Positions 23,968 through 32,607 of a DNA stretch of 64,000 bases are shown in pieces; within the stretch, counting starts at the first letter, position 1, and each line of letters starts with the position of its first letter. The notes below the pieces were generated by a model. The model searched no databases. It was not told the DNA's origin and saw only the letters and a program-made list of their open reading frames with translations. Source of the stretch: Segniliparus sp051660745 (GTDB lineage: Bacteria > Actinomycetota > Actinomycetes > Mycobacteriales > Mycobacteriaceae); assembly GCF_051660745.1 (NCBI RefSeq), contig NZ_JBOFQF010000038.1, forward strand, positions 62,001 through 126,000, read 5' to 3'. The position numbers were made by a program, and so were the translations under genes.

Positions 23968-24643
23968 TCTCCCTGCGGATAGCTGGGGTCTTCGGAGAGT
24001 TTGCTGTGTGGTTGCGGCCAACGAAAGTTGCAGCAGTGCTTGGCTTGGCGGAGCCGAGTCTCCAGCGAAACCAGTCCGAGTGCGCAGCTTCGGGTGCGCA
24101 GCCCTGGTTTTGTGCTGTTTCCCATGTGCCGAGCGGAGCGCAATGGTGATGGGGTAGGAATTTGGAGGTTTGAGCGTGATGGCAGAGTTTGCTGATTTGG
24201 GCGGTAGAGGGCCAAGGGGTCAATCTCATATGCAGACAAAGCCGTGAAGTCGGAAACTATTTTCGGGAAGAGATGCGCGCTCGTGTGGATGCCTGCAACG
24301 CGCCCTTGGGGAAATAGAGGCGGAGCGTGCGAGTCGGAATGGGAGATCGAGTCTTGGTCTTTTGGCACGCGACGGGACTTGATGTCCGGCCAGCCGGGAA
24401 TTGACTGGTCGTTTTTCCGCTGTTAGTGCAGCTCGATCCGGCCATCATTCGGCTCTCTTAAGGTATGGTGGCTCTCTGTCGGATCGTCCCTGCGCGGCTG
24501 GCGATGCCTCCGGATGGCCTTATCCGACCCCAGGGTTCGTCGATGCGTCTACCGGTCTATAGTCCGCTTCATGGGTAGTATGTTCCATACGCGTGCCCAC
24601 CCCAGGGGACGCGGCGGAACTCATTGAACAAGGTAGGGCAGGC
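23968..24643. other. Noncoding stretch at the left edge of the methyltransferase/nuclease cassette
   Basis: No open frame here looks like a protein. Base composition is less GC-rich than the flanking chromosomal genes and the sequence lacks codon periodicity. It is the likely left junction of the imported cassette and probably contains its promoter. No direct repeats or integrase remnants were recognised. Confidence 0.4.
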
Positions 24644-25810
24644 ATGATGCCAGTCGAGAATAAGACCACTAATTTGAACGCCGCCAGGGCAGCCAAGAAC
24701 GATGAGTTTTACACGCAGTGGGCTGACATCGAGCGCGAGATCAATGCGTACCTCGAGTACGATCCGGATGTGTTCCGGGGCAAAGTGGTGTTGTTGCCAT
24801 GCGATGATCCGGAATGGAGTAATTTCGCTAAATTCTTCGCCTTGCACTTCGTCGCCCTTGGCCTCAAAAAACTCATATCAACATCGTATGCCCCGGACAG
24901 CAAGCCTGCCAGTCATTTCTATACCCCGACGGATTTCGAGGCTGCCGACCCCAAATTTGATGCGACCAAGACGCGACTCAACGGTAAGAAGTTTGTGCTG
25001 GAGCCGACGGATATCAACGGTGATGGTATGGTCAACATCGATGACCTGCAGTGGGAGTATCTTGACGGCGATGGCGACTTCCGCAGCTTAGAAGTGACTA
25101 AGCTCCGCGACGAAGCGGACATCGTGATCACCAACCCGCCGTTCAGCCTCTTCCGGGAGTTCGTGACCTGGCTGATCGAGGGCGGTAAGCAGTTTGCAGT
25201 GATCGGTAGCAACAACGCGATCACTTACGCTGAGGTTTTCCCGCACATCAAGTCAAATCGGTTATGGAAGGGTGCGACTGCGAACAGCACCGACATGGTG
25301 TTCGGAGTCCCGAAGGGCGCAAAGGTATCCGATGCGGACCGGCTGAAGGCCGAGAAGCTCGGTTACCCGTCAGACGACGAGCGGGACTACACGCGGCTCG
25401 GCAACTCCTGCTGGTTCACAAACATCGACCACGGCCGACGCCACGAACCGTTGCAGCTCATGACTATGGCTGACAACCTCAAGTTCAACAAGCGGTTGAT
25501 CAAGAAGCTCGACGGTGAAGAGAGCTACCAGCGCTACGAGAACTTCGATGCGATCGAAGTGCCGTACACGGATGCGATCCCATCCGACTTCGTCGGTGCG
25601 ATGGGTGTGCCGATTACGTTCCTTGACAGATACAATCCGGATCAGTTCGAGATCATTGGTAACGGCGAGGGGCGTTTGGCGGCGGCAATGGGAGTTACCC
25701 CGCTTGGGCCCGACTTCGTAGGGAATCAGGGGCGTACTAAGCTAGGCATCGCGAGCACCAAGCAGGCAGTTTTCAAACGTATTCTCATCCGGCGGAAGGA
25801 CGCCTCTTGA
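24644..25810 (+). CDS. EcoRI-type adenine-specific DNA methyltransferase
   Basis: This 388-aa protein of the EcoRI_methylase family begins LNAARAAKNDEFYTQWADIE. It has the family-specific KVVLLPCDDPEWSNFAKFF and the catalytic ITNPPFSLFREF (NPPF motif IV of N6-adenine methyltransferases). The GSNNAITYAEVFPHIK and final ITFLDRYNPDQFEIIG segments are also characteristic. It should methylate adenine in DNA using AdoMet, protecting host DNA. The ATG at 24644 matches the family start; a GTG at 24593 is possible. The nuclease gene overlaps its stop codon. The gene is clearly less GC-rich than its surroundings. Confidence 0.88.
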   Translation: MMPVENKTTNLNAARAAKNDEFYTQWADIEREINAYLEYDPDVFRGKVVLLPCDDPEWSNFAKFFALHFVALGLKKLISTSYAPDSKPASHFYTPTDFEAADPKFDATKTRLNGKKFVLEPTDINGDGMVNIDDLQWEYLDGDGDFRSLEVTKLRDEADIVITNPPFSLFREFVTWLIEGGKQFAVIGSNNAITYAEVFPHIKSNRLWKGATANSTDMVFGVPKGAKVSDADRLKAEKLGYPSDDERDYTRLGNSCWFTNIDHGRRHEPLQLMTMADNLKFNKRLIKKLDGEESYQRYENFDAIEVPYTDAIPSDFVGAMGVPITFLDRYNPDQFEIIGNGEGRLAAAMGVTPLGPDFVGNQGRTKLGIASTKQAVFKRILIRRKDAS

Positions 25811-26973
25811 AGACCGAACTCAAGCACTACACCGTCGGGGAAATCATCACGGGTTTCGTCTACAACGAGATGGAGGGCAAGGGTCTCTTCGGTCTTGACG
25901 GCAAGCTCGTCATCCAGCCGGAGTATCAGCGCAACTACATTTATAACGACGGCAAGCGTGATGTCGCGGTAATAGATTCGCTGCTCAAGGGGTATCCGCT
26001 CGGGCTGATTTACTTCAACGTCGAAGGTGAAATGCTCGAAGTTCTGGACGGCCAGCAACGGATCACAAGCTTTGGTCGCTTCGTGACCGGAAAGTTTGCC
26101 ATCAAGGTCGACGGCAAAGAGCAGACGTTTTCCTCGCTGCCCAAAGATCAACAGCAAAAGATCTTGGATACCAAGCTCGATATCTATGAATGCGAAGGCG
26201 ATGAGGCCGAGATTAAGCAGTGGTTCGAGACAATTAATATAGCGGGCGTACCGTTGAATAAACAAGAGCTATTGAACGCGATCTACTCGGGACCATTCGT
26301 CACTGCCGCCAAGGTCGAATATAGCAACTCAAACAACGCGAACATGCAGAAATGGCAGTCCTACATTGCTGGCGACCCCAGGCGTCAGCAGATCCTCGCC
26401 GAGGCGTTGGCATGGGTAGCTTCGTTGCAGAAATTGAGCATCGATGCCTACCTGGCGCAGCATCGACAGGATGGCAATATCAAGCAGTTGAGGACCTATT
26501 TTACATCGGTAATCGACTGGGTCAGCAGCGTCTTCACCCGACCACCTGACAAAGAGATGCGCGGCCTTGAATGGGGTCGGCTATATGAGGTCTACCACTC
26601 GAAGTCCTACAGTGAGTCGATGATCGAAAATCGAGTCGAAGAACTGCGCAAGGATCCGTTTATCGGCAACCGTAAAAATATCTACGAGTTTCTACTCGGG
26701 GGTGAGACTGATACGCAGCTTTTAGAGATCCGGTTATTCGACAAGAAAATAAAAGCACTCGCTTACGATCAACAGACTGGCAAGGCTAAAGTTGCCGGTA
26801 TCTCGAACTGCCCGCTGTGCGCCGTAGGAAATAATCCCAATAAGACCCGCATCTACAAGGACAATGAGATGGATGCCGACCATGTCGCAGCCTGGTCAAA
26901 GGGCGGTAAGACTGATCTGACCAACTGCGAAATGCTCTGTGTGACGCATAATCGCGCCAAAGGCAACAAGTAA
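25807..26973 (+). CDS. DUF262-HNH nuclease (GmrSD/SspE-like)
   Basis: This 388-aa protein has a DUF262 ParB-like domain at residues ~20-190. Its PEYQRNYIYNDGKRDVAVID and EVLDGQQRITSF motif is the nucleotide-binding signature of GmrS and SspE. A C-terminal HNH domain has CPLC, DADHVAAWSKGG, and N-CEMLC-x2-HN with RAKGN. Family members restrict DNA in a modification-dependent, NTP-stimulated way. The TTG start overlaps the methyltransferase stop (TTGA) and is preceded by GGAAGGA. Translational coupling to a methyltransferase indicates a restriction-modification or modification-sensing pair. Confidence 0.85.
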   Translation: MKTELKHYTVGEIITGFVYNEMEGKGLFGLDGKLVIQPEYQRNYIYNDGKRDVAVIDSLLKGYPLGLIYFNVEGEMLEVLDGQQRITSFGRFVTGKFAIKVDGKEQTFSSLPKDQQQKILDTKLDIYECEGDEAEIKQWFETINIAGVPLNKQELLNAIYSGPFVTAAKVEYSNSNNANMQKWQSYIAGDPRRQQILAEALAWVASLQKLSIDAYLAQHRQDGNIKQLRTYFTSVIDWVSSVFTRPPDKEMRGLEWGRLYEVYHSKSYSESMIENRVEELRKDPFIGNRKNIYEFLLGGETDTQLLEIRLFDKKIKALAYDQQTGKAKVAGISNCPLCAVGNNPNKTRIYKDNEMDADHVAAWSKGGKTDLTNCEMLCVTHNRAKGNK

Positions 26974-27142
26974 TACTCGGTTTCATCTTCTGTCTAGGAT
27001 CGGTGGGGTGGAGCTTGTTCGGCCCATGCCGTGCATATGTCCCACATCGGCAGACCAAAGCCGACGTGTCCCAGTTGTAGATGGCGACTGGCCGTCTTTC
27101 CGCTTCGACTCGATCTAGCTCCGCCGTGGCTACACTTGCGGC

Positions 27143-27586
27143 ATGGCTGAGACTGTGACGTTGGCACCCGAGGTGCGCGCTTTCCTGGCCGAGGGCACGC
27201 GCACCGGGATCGTGGCCTGGACCGGGCCGACCGGCCAGCCGTTCGCGGCTCCGGTCTGGTTCGTCGTGGAGGGGGACGACCTGCTGTTCACCACGGTGGC
27301 CGCCTCGGCGAAGGGCAAGGCGTTCCAGCGCGACCCGCGCATCGCGCTCACCGCGCAGCTCTCGGAGCCGCCGTACGCGTTCGTGCAGGTCCGTGGCGTC
27401 GTCGAGCTCAGCGACGACCTCGTCGAGGTCCGCCGGGTGGCGACCCTCGCGGGCGGGCGCTACATGGGGGCCGAGCGGGCCGAGGAGTTCGGGGCCCGCA
27501 ACGGGGTCCCCGGCGAGCTCGCCGTCCGGCTGCGGCCGGTGAAAGTGGTGGCCGCGCTCGATGTGACGGCGCCGAGTTCTTCATAA
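27143..27586 (+). CDS. PPOX-class F420-dependent oxidoreductase family protein
   Basis: This 147-aa split-barrel protein of the pyridoxamine-5'-phosphate-oxidase-like class opens with EVRAFLAEGTRTGIVAWTGP, followed by FAAPVWFVVEGDDLLFTT and KGKAFQRDPRIALTAQ. This order is typical of the small actinobacterial F420- or FMN-dependent oxidoreductases. Substrate is unknown. It starts right after a 169-base gap that follows the nuclease gene and returns to GC-rich host composition, marking the right edge of that cassette. Confidence 0.82.
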   Translation: MAETVTLAPEVRAFLAEGTRTGIVAWTGPTGQPFAAPVWFVVEGDDLLFTTVAASAKGKAFQRDPRIALTAQLSEPPYAFVQVRGVVELSDDLVEVRRVATLAGGRYMGAERAEEFGARNGVPGELAVRLRPVKVVAALDVTAPSSS

Positions 27587-27643
27587 GCAGAGTTCCCAGT
27601 GAATCCAGTCCTGTCCCACAGTTTCGGGGGCTAGGCTCCGGCC

Positions 27644-28087
27644 ATGCGATCACGATGTTTCCCCCGAGCGGCGCTCGCGGCGCTGGCCGGATTGGCTTTT
27701 GGAGGCGCGAGCGCGATGGCGGACCCAGCTGGTTTGAGCGGCGGATGGCTGGTGCGGTCGGCCTCCGGCCCCGGCTCCGAAGCCCTCAACGCCGCCAAGC
27801 CGCAGAAGATCGCCTTCGCCGAGGGGCAGGTGCGCGTTTCGGGCGCCTGCAACGCGCTCTTCGGGCCTGCCGAGGCGGGGGATTCGCAGATCGAGTTCGG
27901 GCCGGGCCTCGCCTCGACCCGGATGGCCTGCCCGGGGGACCGGATGGCTTCGGACCAGTTCGTCGCCGATGTCTTCCACGGCTCCGCCGACTATTCAGTC
28001 GAGGACGGGGTCGTGCGGATCGTGAACGGCGGCCGTGTCCTGGTCCTCGAACGCGCGACCGGCCCCGGCGACGGTCCAGTGGACTAG
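27644..28087 (+). CDS. Exported META-domain (HslJ-like) protein
   Basis: This 147-aa protein has a signal peptide (RCFPRAALAALAGLAFGGASAMA) and a single META domain: GLSGGWLVRSA, the strand VRVSGACNALFGPA with the conserved small-residue turn, then LASTRMACPGDRM. META proteins are exported and of uncertain role, linked to stress or motility in other bacteria. The two domain cysteines may form a disulfide. It converges on the ABC-F gene 8 bases away. Confidence 0.75.
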   Translation: MRSRCFPRAALAALAGLAFGGASAMADPAGLSGGWLVRSASGPGSEALNAAKPQKIAFAEGQVRVSGACNALFGPAEAGDSQIEFGPGLASTRMACPGDRMASDQFVADVFHGSADYSVEDGVVRIVNGGRVLVLERATGPGDGPVD

Positions 28088-28095
28088 GGCCGCCG

Positions 28096-29859
28096 TCACT
28101 CCAGCTGTTCGGACAGGTCCAGCCAGCGGTCTTCGAGCTCGGTTTGCTCGCGTTCGAGCGCGCGGAGCGCGTCCGCCTGCGCGGCGAGCCCCTTGAAGTC
28201 GTCTTGGTCGTGCGCTGCGAGTTTGTGCTGCGCGGCTTCGATCTGCGCGACGAGCTTTTGGACGCGGCGTTCGACGGCCGCGAGCTCTTTCTGCGCCGCG
28301 CGCAGCTCCGAGCCCGACGCGCTGGCTTTGGCCTGCCCGCCCGAGGGGGCTTCGACTGTGCGCCGCAGCGTCAGGTACTCCTCGACGCCGCCGGGCAGGT
28401 GCCGCATCTTCCCGCCGAGGACCGCGTACTGCTGGTCGGTGACGCGTTCGAGCAGGTAGCGGTCGTGCGAGACGACGAGCAGCGTCCCCGGCCAGTTGTC
28501 CAGGAGGTCTTCGAGCGCGACCAACATGTCGGTGTCGAGGTCGTTGGTCGGCTCGTCCAGGATGAGCACGTTGGGCTCGTCCAGCAGGATGAGCAAGAGC
28601 TGGAGCCTGCGTTTCTGCCCGCCGGAGAGGTCGCGGATCGGCGTGGACAGCTGGGCGCTGGAGAACCCGAGCCGCTCCAAGAGCTGCGAGGGGCTTTGCT
28701 CCTTGCCGTCGATCACGTAGGAGCTGCGCTTGTCCGCGAGCACCTCGCGCACCCGCGCCGACTCGTGGTCGGCGAGCTCGACGAGGTTCTGGCTGAGCGT
28801 CGCGATCTTGACGGTCTTGCCCCGGACGACCCGGCCCTCGGTGGCCGCGACTTCGCCGGTGACCAGGCCGAGGAGCGTGGACTTCCCGGCTCCGTTCACC
28901 CCGAGGATCCCGGTGCGCTCGCCGGGGGCGATGCGCCATTCGATGCCCTGCAACACCTGTTTGTCGCCGTAGGAGACCCCGACGTCGACCAGGTCGACCA
29001 CGGTTTTGCCGAGCCGCGAGATGGCGGTGGACTTGAGCGCGACGGTGTTGCGCGGCGGGGGCTCGTTCGCGATGAGCTGGTTCGCGGCCTCGATGCGGAA
29101 CTTCGGCTTGCTGGTCCGCGCGGGGGCTCCGCGCCGCAGCCACGCGAGCTCCTTGCGCATAAGGTTCTGGCGTTTGGACTCGCTCGCGGCCGCCATCCGG
29201 TCCCGCTCGACCCTGGCGAGCACATACGCCGCGTACCCGCCGTCGAACGGCTCGACGACCCGGTCGTGCACCTCCCAGGTGGTGGTGCAGACCTCGTCGA
29301 GGAACCAGCGGTCGTGGGTGACGACCAACAAGCCGCCCGCATTGCGGGACCAACGGTTTTTCATATGCTCGGCGAGCCAGGTGACGCCTTCGAGGTCCAA
29401 GTGGTTCGTCGGCTCGTCCAGCATGAGGACGTCCCAGTCGCCCGCGAGCAGGGCCGCGAGGCCGACCCGGCGGCGTTGCCCGCCCGACAGCGCCCGGACC
29501 GGAGTCTCCCACAGCGCCTGGTCGGGCAACAGCCCGGCGAACACGTCGCGGATCTTGGGGTCCGAGGCCCACGCATGCTCGGGCACATCGCCGACGACGG
29601 CGTGGCGCACGGTGGCCTCGGGGTCGAGGTTGTCGGATTGGCCGAGCACCCCGACATGGACGCCGCTGCGCGTAGTCACCCGCCCGGCGTCCGGTTTGTC
29701 GAGGCCCGCGAGCAGGCGCATGAGCGTGGACTTGCCGTCGCCGTTGCGCCCGACCAGGCCGATGCGGTCGCCTTCGGAGACGCCGAGCGTCACCGAGTCG
29801 AGGACGACTTTCGTTGGGAATTCGCGGCGGATCGACTCCGCGCCGAGCAGGTGCGCCAT
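28096..29859 (-). CDS. ABC-F family ATPase (Uup-like)
   Basis: This 587-aa soluble protein has two ABC domains and no membrane part. Domain 1 has GRNGDGKST, LSGGQRRRVGLA and LMLDEPTNHLD; domain 2 has GVNGAGKST, LSGGQKRRLQLL and LILDEPTNDLD. A helical linker (about 230-300) separates them, and the C-terminus (about 500-587) is a coiled coil as in Uup. ABC-F proteins act on the ribosome, in translation factors or antibiotic protection. No neighbouring resistance gene suggests which. It is followed by 4 bases from the VapC gene upstream. Confidence 0.93.
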   Translation of the reverse strand: MAHLLGAESIRREFPTKVVLDSVTLGVSEGDRIGLVGRNGDGKSTLMRLLAGLDKPDAGRVTTRSGVHVGVLGQSDNLDPEATVRHAVVGDVPEHAWASDPKIRDVFAGLLPDQALWETPVRALSGGQRRRVGLAALLAGDWDVLMLDEPTNHLDLEGVTWLAEHMKNRWSRNAGGLLVVTHDRWFLDEVCTTTWEVHDRVVEPFDGGYAAYVLARVERDRMAAASESKRQNLMRKELAWLRRGAPARTSKPKFRIEAANQLIANEPPPRNTVALKSTAISRLGKTVVDLVDVGVSYGDKQVLQGIEWRIAPGERTGILGVNGAGKSTLLGLVTGEVAATEGRVVRGKTVKIATLSQNLVELADHESARVREVLADKRSSYVIDGKEQSPSQLLERLGFSSAQLSTPIRDLSGGQKRRLQLLLILLDEPNVLILDEPTNDLDTDMLVALEDLLDNWPGTLLVVSHDRYLLERVTDQQYAVLGGKMRHLPGGVEEYLTLRRTVEAPSGGQAKASASGSELRAAQKELAAVERRVQKLVAQIEAAQHKLAAHDQDDFKGLAAQADALRALEREQTELEDRWLDLSEQLE

Positions 29860-29863
29860 GTGG

Positions 29864-30304
29864 TCATTTCTTGTCGGGGTGGGGGACGGCTACGAGATCT
29901 AATCCATTGATCCCGGCGAAGTCCTTCGGATTGCAGGTGTAGAGCGGCAGCCCATTCGCGATGGCGACAGAGGCGATGAGCATGTCGAACCCGCGAGCAG
30001 CAGGCTTGCGCCCCGCGGCCCGCAGTTCCGCCGAGACTCGGCCGAAAGCTTGCGCTGCCGCCGTGTCGAACGGAATCGGGTCGAACCGTGCTTCCACTCG
30101 TTGGAGACGGGCTTGTCGAACGGCTCGTTCTTCGAGGGTGAGCGCGACAAGCGGCCCGACCGAGAGCTCGGCGAGGGTGATCGCGCTGATCGTTGCTTCA
30201 TCGGGGAGGCTCTGCGGATCTGCGATCCGCTCAAGATGGATCACGGCGGAGGTGTCCAAGAGGCCTCGGCGAATGCTCACGGCAGGTGTCGGGCCGTGGC
30301 TCAC
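29864..30304 (-). CDS. vapC: VapC-type PIN-domain toxin
   Basis: This 146-aa PIN-domain ribonuclease opens with RRGLLDTSAVIHLE (first acidic residue), followed by AELSVG (conserved Glu). Near the end come RGFDMLIASVAIANG and CNPKDFAGI, where the remaining acidic residues of the metal site stand. Such toxins cut tRNA or rRNA when free of antitoxin. The ATG overlaps the antitoxin stop (ATGA), so the two are made together. Confidence 0.88.
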   Translation of the reverse strand: MSHGPTPAVSIRRGLLDTSAVIHLERIADPQSLPDEATISAITLAELSVGPLVALTLEERAVRQARLQRVEARFDPIPFDTAAAQAFGRVSAELRAAGRKPAARGFDMLIASVAIANGLPLYTCNPKDFAGINGLDLVAVPHPDKK

Positions 30305-30558
30305 GCCTCTCGGTCCCAGATGGTGTACCAGCTGCCGGTGGCCGAGTCGACGTCACGTCGGAAGGACTCGTAGTCCATCGGCGGCAAATTCTGAAAGGCC
30401 GAGATGAGCTCGTCTCTGGTGGGATTGCGCCGTCGGGTGGGCCGCAGCTCGGCCACCGGTTCGCCATTCTTGGTCACGAGCAGCGTCTCGCCCCGCTGCA
30501 CGCGGTCGAGCACTTCGCCGCCGTGGTTGCGCAAGTCTCGGACGCTGACGGTTTCCAC
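30301..30558 (-). CDS. vapB: Phd/YefM-type antitoxin (VapB)
   Basis: This 85-aa protein has an N-terminal Phd/YefM DNA-binding fold (METVSVRDLRNHGGEVLDRV, then GETLLVTKNGEPVAELRP) and a C-terminal tail that would occupy the PIN active site of the partner. It should bind VapC and repress the operon through the palindrome just upstream (30571-30580). It is translationally coupled to vapC. Confidence 0.88.
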   Translation of the reverse strand: METVSVRDLRNHGGEVLDRVQRGETLLVTKNGEPVAELRPTRRRNPTRDELISAFQNLPPMDYESFRRDVDSATGSWYTIWDREA

Positions 30559-30570
30559 GACAGAAGTGTA

Positions 30571-30580
30571 TCACGCGTGA
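30571..30580. promoter_or_regulatory. Palindromic operator of the vapBC operon
   Basis: TCACGCGTGA is a perfect 10-base palindrome 13 bases before the vapB start, in the position expected for antitoxin autoregulation. Confidence 0.5.
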
Positions 30581-30626
30581 GACAGTCTCGCTGTTCGGTG
30601 TCAGTGACCCGGCTCATACTTGATTC

Positions 30627-31289
30627 ATGACCACACCGATGCGGGACATCCCGGCGCACGACCGCCCGCGAGAGCGGCTCTTGCGGCACGGGAGCGCGGC
30701 ATTGAGCGAAGCCGAGCTCGTCGCGGTCCATCTCGGCTCCGGGCACGCCCGGGCGAGCGCCCTCGACGTGGCCCGCACCCTGCTGACGACGTGGGGCGGG
30801 GTGCGCGGGCTCGCCCGAGCGCGCCCGGAAGAGCTCGCGCGGACCCCCGGCGTCGGCCCTGCGAAGGCCGCGCGGTTGGCCGCCGCGTTCGCCATCGCAG
30901 GACGAGTCGGCGCATCGGACGACTCGGTGCAGCTCGTGCAATCGGCAGACATCGCACGCGTCGCGAGCCGTGTTCTTGGAACGTCTCGGACGGAGCAAGT
31001 CGCCGTGCTGGTCGCAGACGGCAGGCTGCGGCTGCGCCGCACGGAGATCGTGGCGATGGGCTCGGCGACAGCCTGCCCGATGCCGGTGCGCGAAATCCTC
31101 GCCACCGTGCTCCGGCATGACGGCGTCGCGTTCGCGGTCGCCCACAACCATCCGAGCGGGGACCCGACGCCGAGCGCCGCCGACCGGGCGTTGACCGACA
31201 CGCTGCACAACGCGGCCTGGGCGACGGGTCTGCGGTTTCTCGACCATATCGTCGTCGCGGGGAACGACTGGCGCAGCACGGCGTTCTGA
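30627..31289 (+). CDS. radC: RadC-family JAB/MPN protein
   Basis: This 220-aa protein has an N-terminal helix-hairpin-helix region (LARTPGVGPAKAARLAAAF) and a JAMM metalloprotease-like domain. The domain has HNHPSGDPTPSAAD as metal-binding H-x-H-x10-D and a Glu in PVREILATV. RadC was long annotated as DNA repair but the role is unproven. It lies divergent from vapB, only 68 bases away. Length matches the family. Confidence 0.92.
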   Translation: MTTPMRDIPAHDRPRERLLRHGSAALSEAELVAVHLGSGHARASALDVARTLLTTWGGVRGLARARPEELARTPGVGPAKAARLAAAFAIAGRVGASDDSVQLVQSADIARVASRVLGTSRTEQVAVLVADGRLRLRRTEIVAMGSATACPMPVREILATVLRHDGVAFAVAHNHPSGDPTPSAADRALTDTLHNAAWATGLRFLDHIVVAGNDWRSTAF

Positions 31290-31320
31290 ACTCGACGGGG
31301 CGGTGTCGGGAGTTTGTGCC

Positions 31321-32289
31321 ATGCTGATGCCTATGGAGCTCGTGTCCCTCGCCGATATCAAGGCCGCCCGTTCGCGGATCGCGCCCGACGTGGTGCGCAC
31401 GCCGCTGGTCCCGGTGCTGCGCGCCTCGGGCCCGGCGCGTTCGTTGTGGCTCAAACCGGAGAATCTGCAGCCCACCGGGGCGTTCAAACTGCGCGGGGCT
31501 TTGAACGCGGTGCGCAAGCTGAACGCCGAGCAGCGCTCGGCTGGCGTGGTGACGCATTCCAGCGGCAACCACGGCCAGGCCTTGGCGTACGCGGGAAAGC
31601 TGGAAGGCGTGTCAGTCGTGGTGGTGATCCCGAAGAACGCGCCCGCCGTCAAGATCGAGGCGTGCGAGGCGCACGGCGCGGAGGTGGTGTTGGTCGAGCC
31701 CGCCGAGCGCGAGCCCGCGATGCTGCGGCTCGCGCAGGAGCGCGGCCTCGTGGTGATCCCGCCCTACGACCACCCGGACATCATCGCGGGCCAGGGCACC
31801 GTCGGCTTGGAGATCGCGGAGGACTTGCCGAAGGTCGAGAACGTGCTCGTGCCGGTGGGCGGCGGCGGGCTGCTCTCCGGCGTCGCGGCGGCGATCAAGG
31901 CGCTGCTGCCCACCGGGGCGAGGGTGATCGGCGTCGAGCCGGAGCTGGCCGCCGACGCCAAGGAGAGCAGGGAAGCCGGATCGGTCGTCTCGTGGCCGGT
32001 CGAGCTCCGGAGCCGGACCATCGCCGACGGTCTGCGCACGCAGCTTTCCGAGCTCACGCTGGCGCACGTCAGGGAGTTGGTGGACGACATCGTCACCGTC
32101 ACCGAGGAGGAGATCGAAGCGTCGGTCCGCTGGCTCGCGCGCGAGGCGCGCATCGTCGCGGAGCCGTCCGGCGCGGTGACGACGGCGGCGTTCCTCTCCG
32201 GGAAAACACCGGAAGGCCTGACGGCGGCCGTCGTGAGCGGCGGCAACGTGGACCCGGCGCTCTACGCGAGCATGATCGCCGCGAGCTGA
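31321..32289 (+). CDS. Threonine/serine dehydratase-like PLP enzyme
   Basis: This 322-aa PLP enzyme of the tryptophan-synthase-beta fold has the Schiff-base lysine in QPTGAFKLRGALNA and the Asn-containing SSGNHGQALAY. A phosphate-binding glycine loop VPVGGGGLLSG follows. It lacks the C-terminal ACT domain of biosynthetic IlvA, so it is more like catabolic threonine dehydratase or serine racemase. The ATG at 31321 (GGGAG 8 bases before) is taken as start, with nearby alternatives at 31327 and 31333. Confidence 0.85.
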   Translation: MLMPMELVSLADIKAARSRIAPDVVRTPLVPVLRASGPARSLWLKPENLQPTGAFKLRGALNAVRKLNAEQRSAGVVTHSSGNHGQALAYAGKLEGVSVVVVIPKNAPAVKIEACEAHGAEVVLVEPAEREPAMLRLAQERGLVVIPPYDHPDIIAGQGTVGLEIAEDLPKVENVLVPVGGGGLLSGVAAAIKALLPTGARVIGVEPELAADAKESREAGSVVSWPVELRSRTIADGLRTQLSELTLAHVRELVDDIVTVTEEEIEASVRWLAREARIVAEPSGAVTTAAFLSGKTPEGLTAAVVSGGNVDPALYASMIAAS

Positions 32290-32300
32290 GCGCCTCGCGG

Positions 32301-32570
32301 CTACCTCTTTTTGACCGGCGGTTTCGCGGGCGGGATCTGAGCCTGCGGGCCTAAGCCCCCGGCGGCCATCTCGGGGCCGATCAGCGCGCCCGTCCCGAAG
32401 TTCTCCCCCTGGTCCTGGACCGGGTTGGGGATGTCGCCCGCGCCGTTGTCGTCGTTGTGGCCGTGCCCGTCGCCGTCGTCGGCGAACGCAAGAGCCGCGG
32501 GCAGCGCGGTCGTGCCTGCGGCTCCGCCCAGCGCAAGGGCGAGGAACATGGCGGAGAGTGTCTTTTTCAT
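32301..32570 (-). CDS. Small exported Asp/His/Gly-rich protein
   Basis: This 89-aa protein has a signal peptide (KKTLSAMFLALALGGAAG). The mature start is rich in Asp, His, Gly and Asn (DDGDGHGHNDDNGAGD), which could bind divalent metals, and the tail is Pro-rich. No family is recognised. GGAGCAC precedes the ATG. It lies alone downstream of the four-gene Rieske operon, in the same direction. Confidence 0.6.
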   Translation of the reverse strand: MKKTLSAMFLALALGGAAGTTALPAALAFADDGDGHGHNDDNGAGDIPNPVQDQGENFGTGALIGPEMAAGGLGPQAQIPPAKPPVKKR

Positions 32571-32607
32571 GGTGTGCTCCAATCAATTGAGGGGTTGGCG
32601 GCGGGTT

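Noticed and set aside
24257..24448. Small frames in the gap before the methyltransferase
   Set aside because: They are short, lack ribosome sites and show no protein-like composition.
27655..29910. 751-aa plus-strand frame opposite the ABC-F gene
   Set aside because: Composition is typical of an antisense frame; the ABC-F gene has all catalytic motifs.
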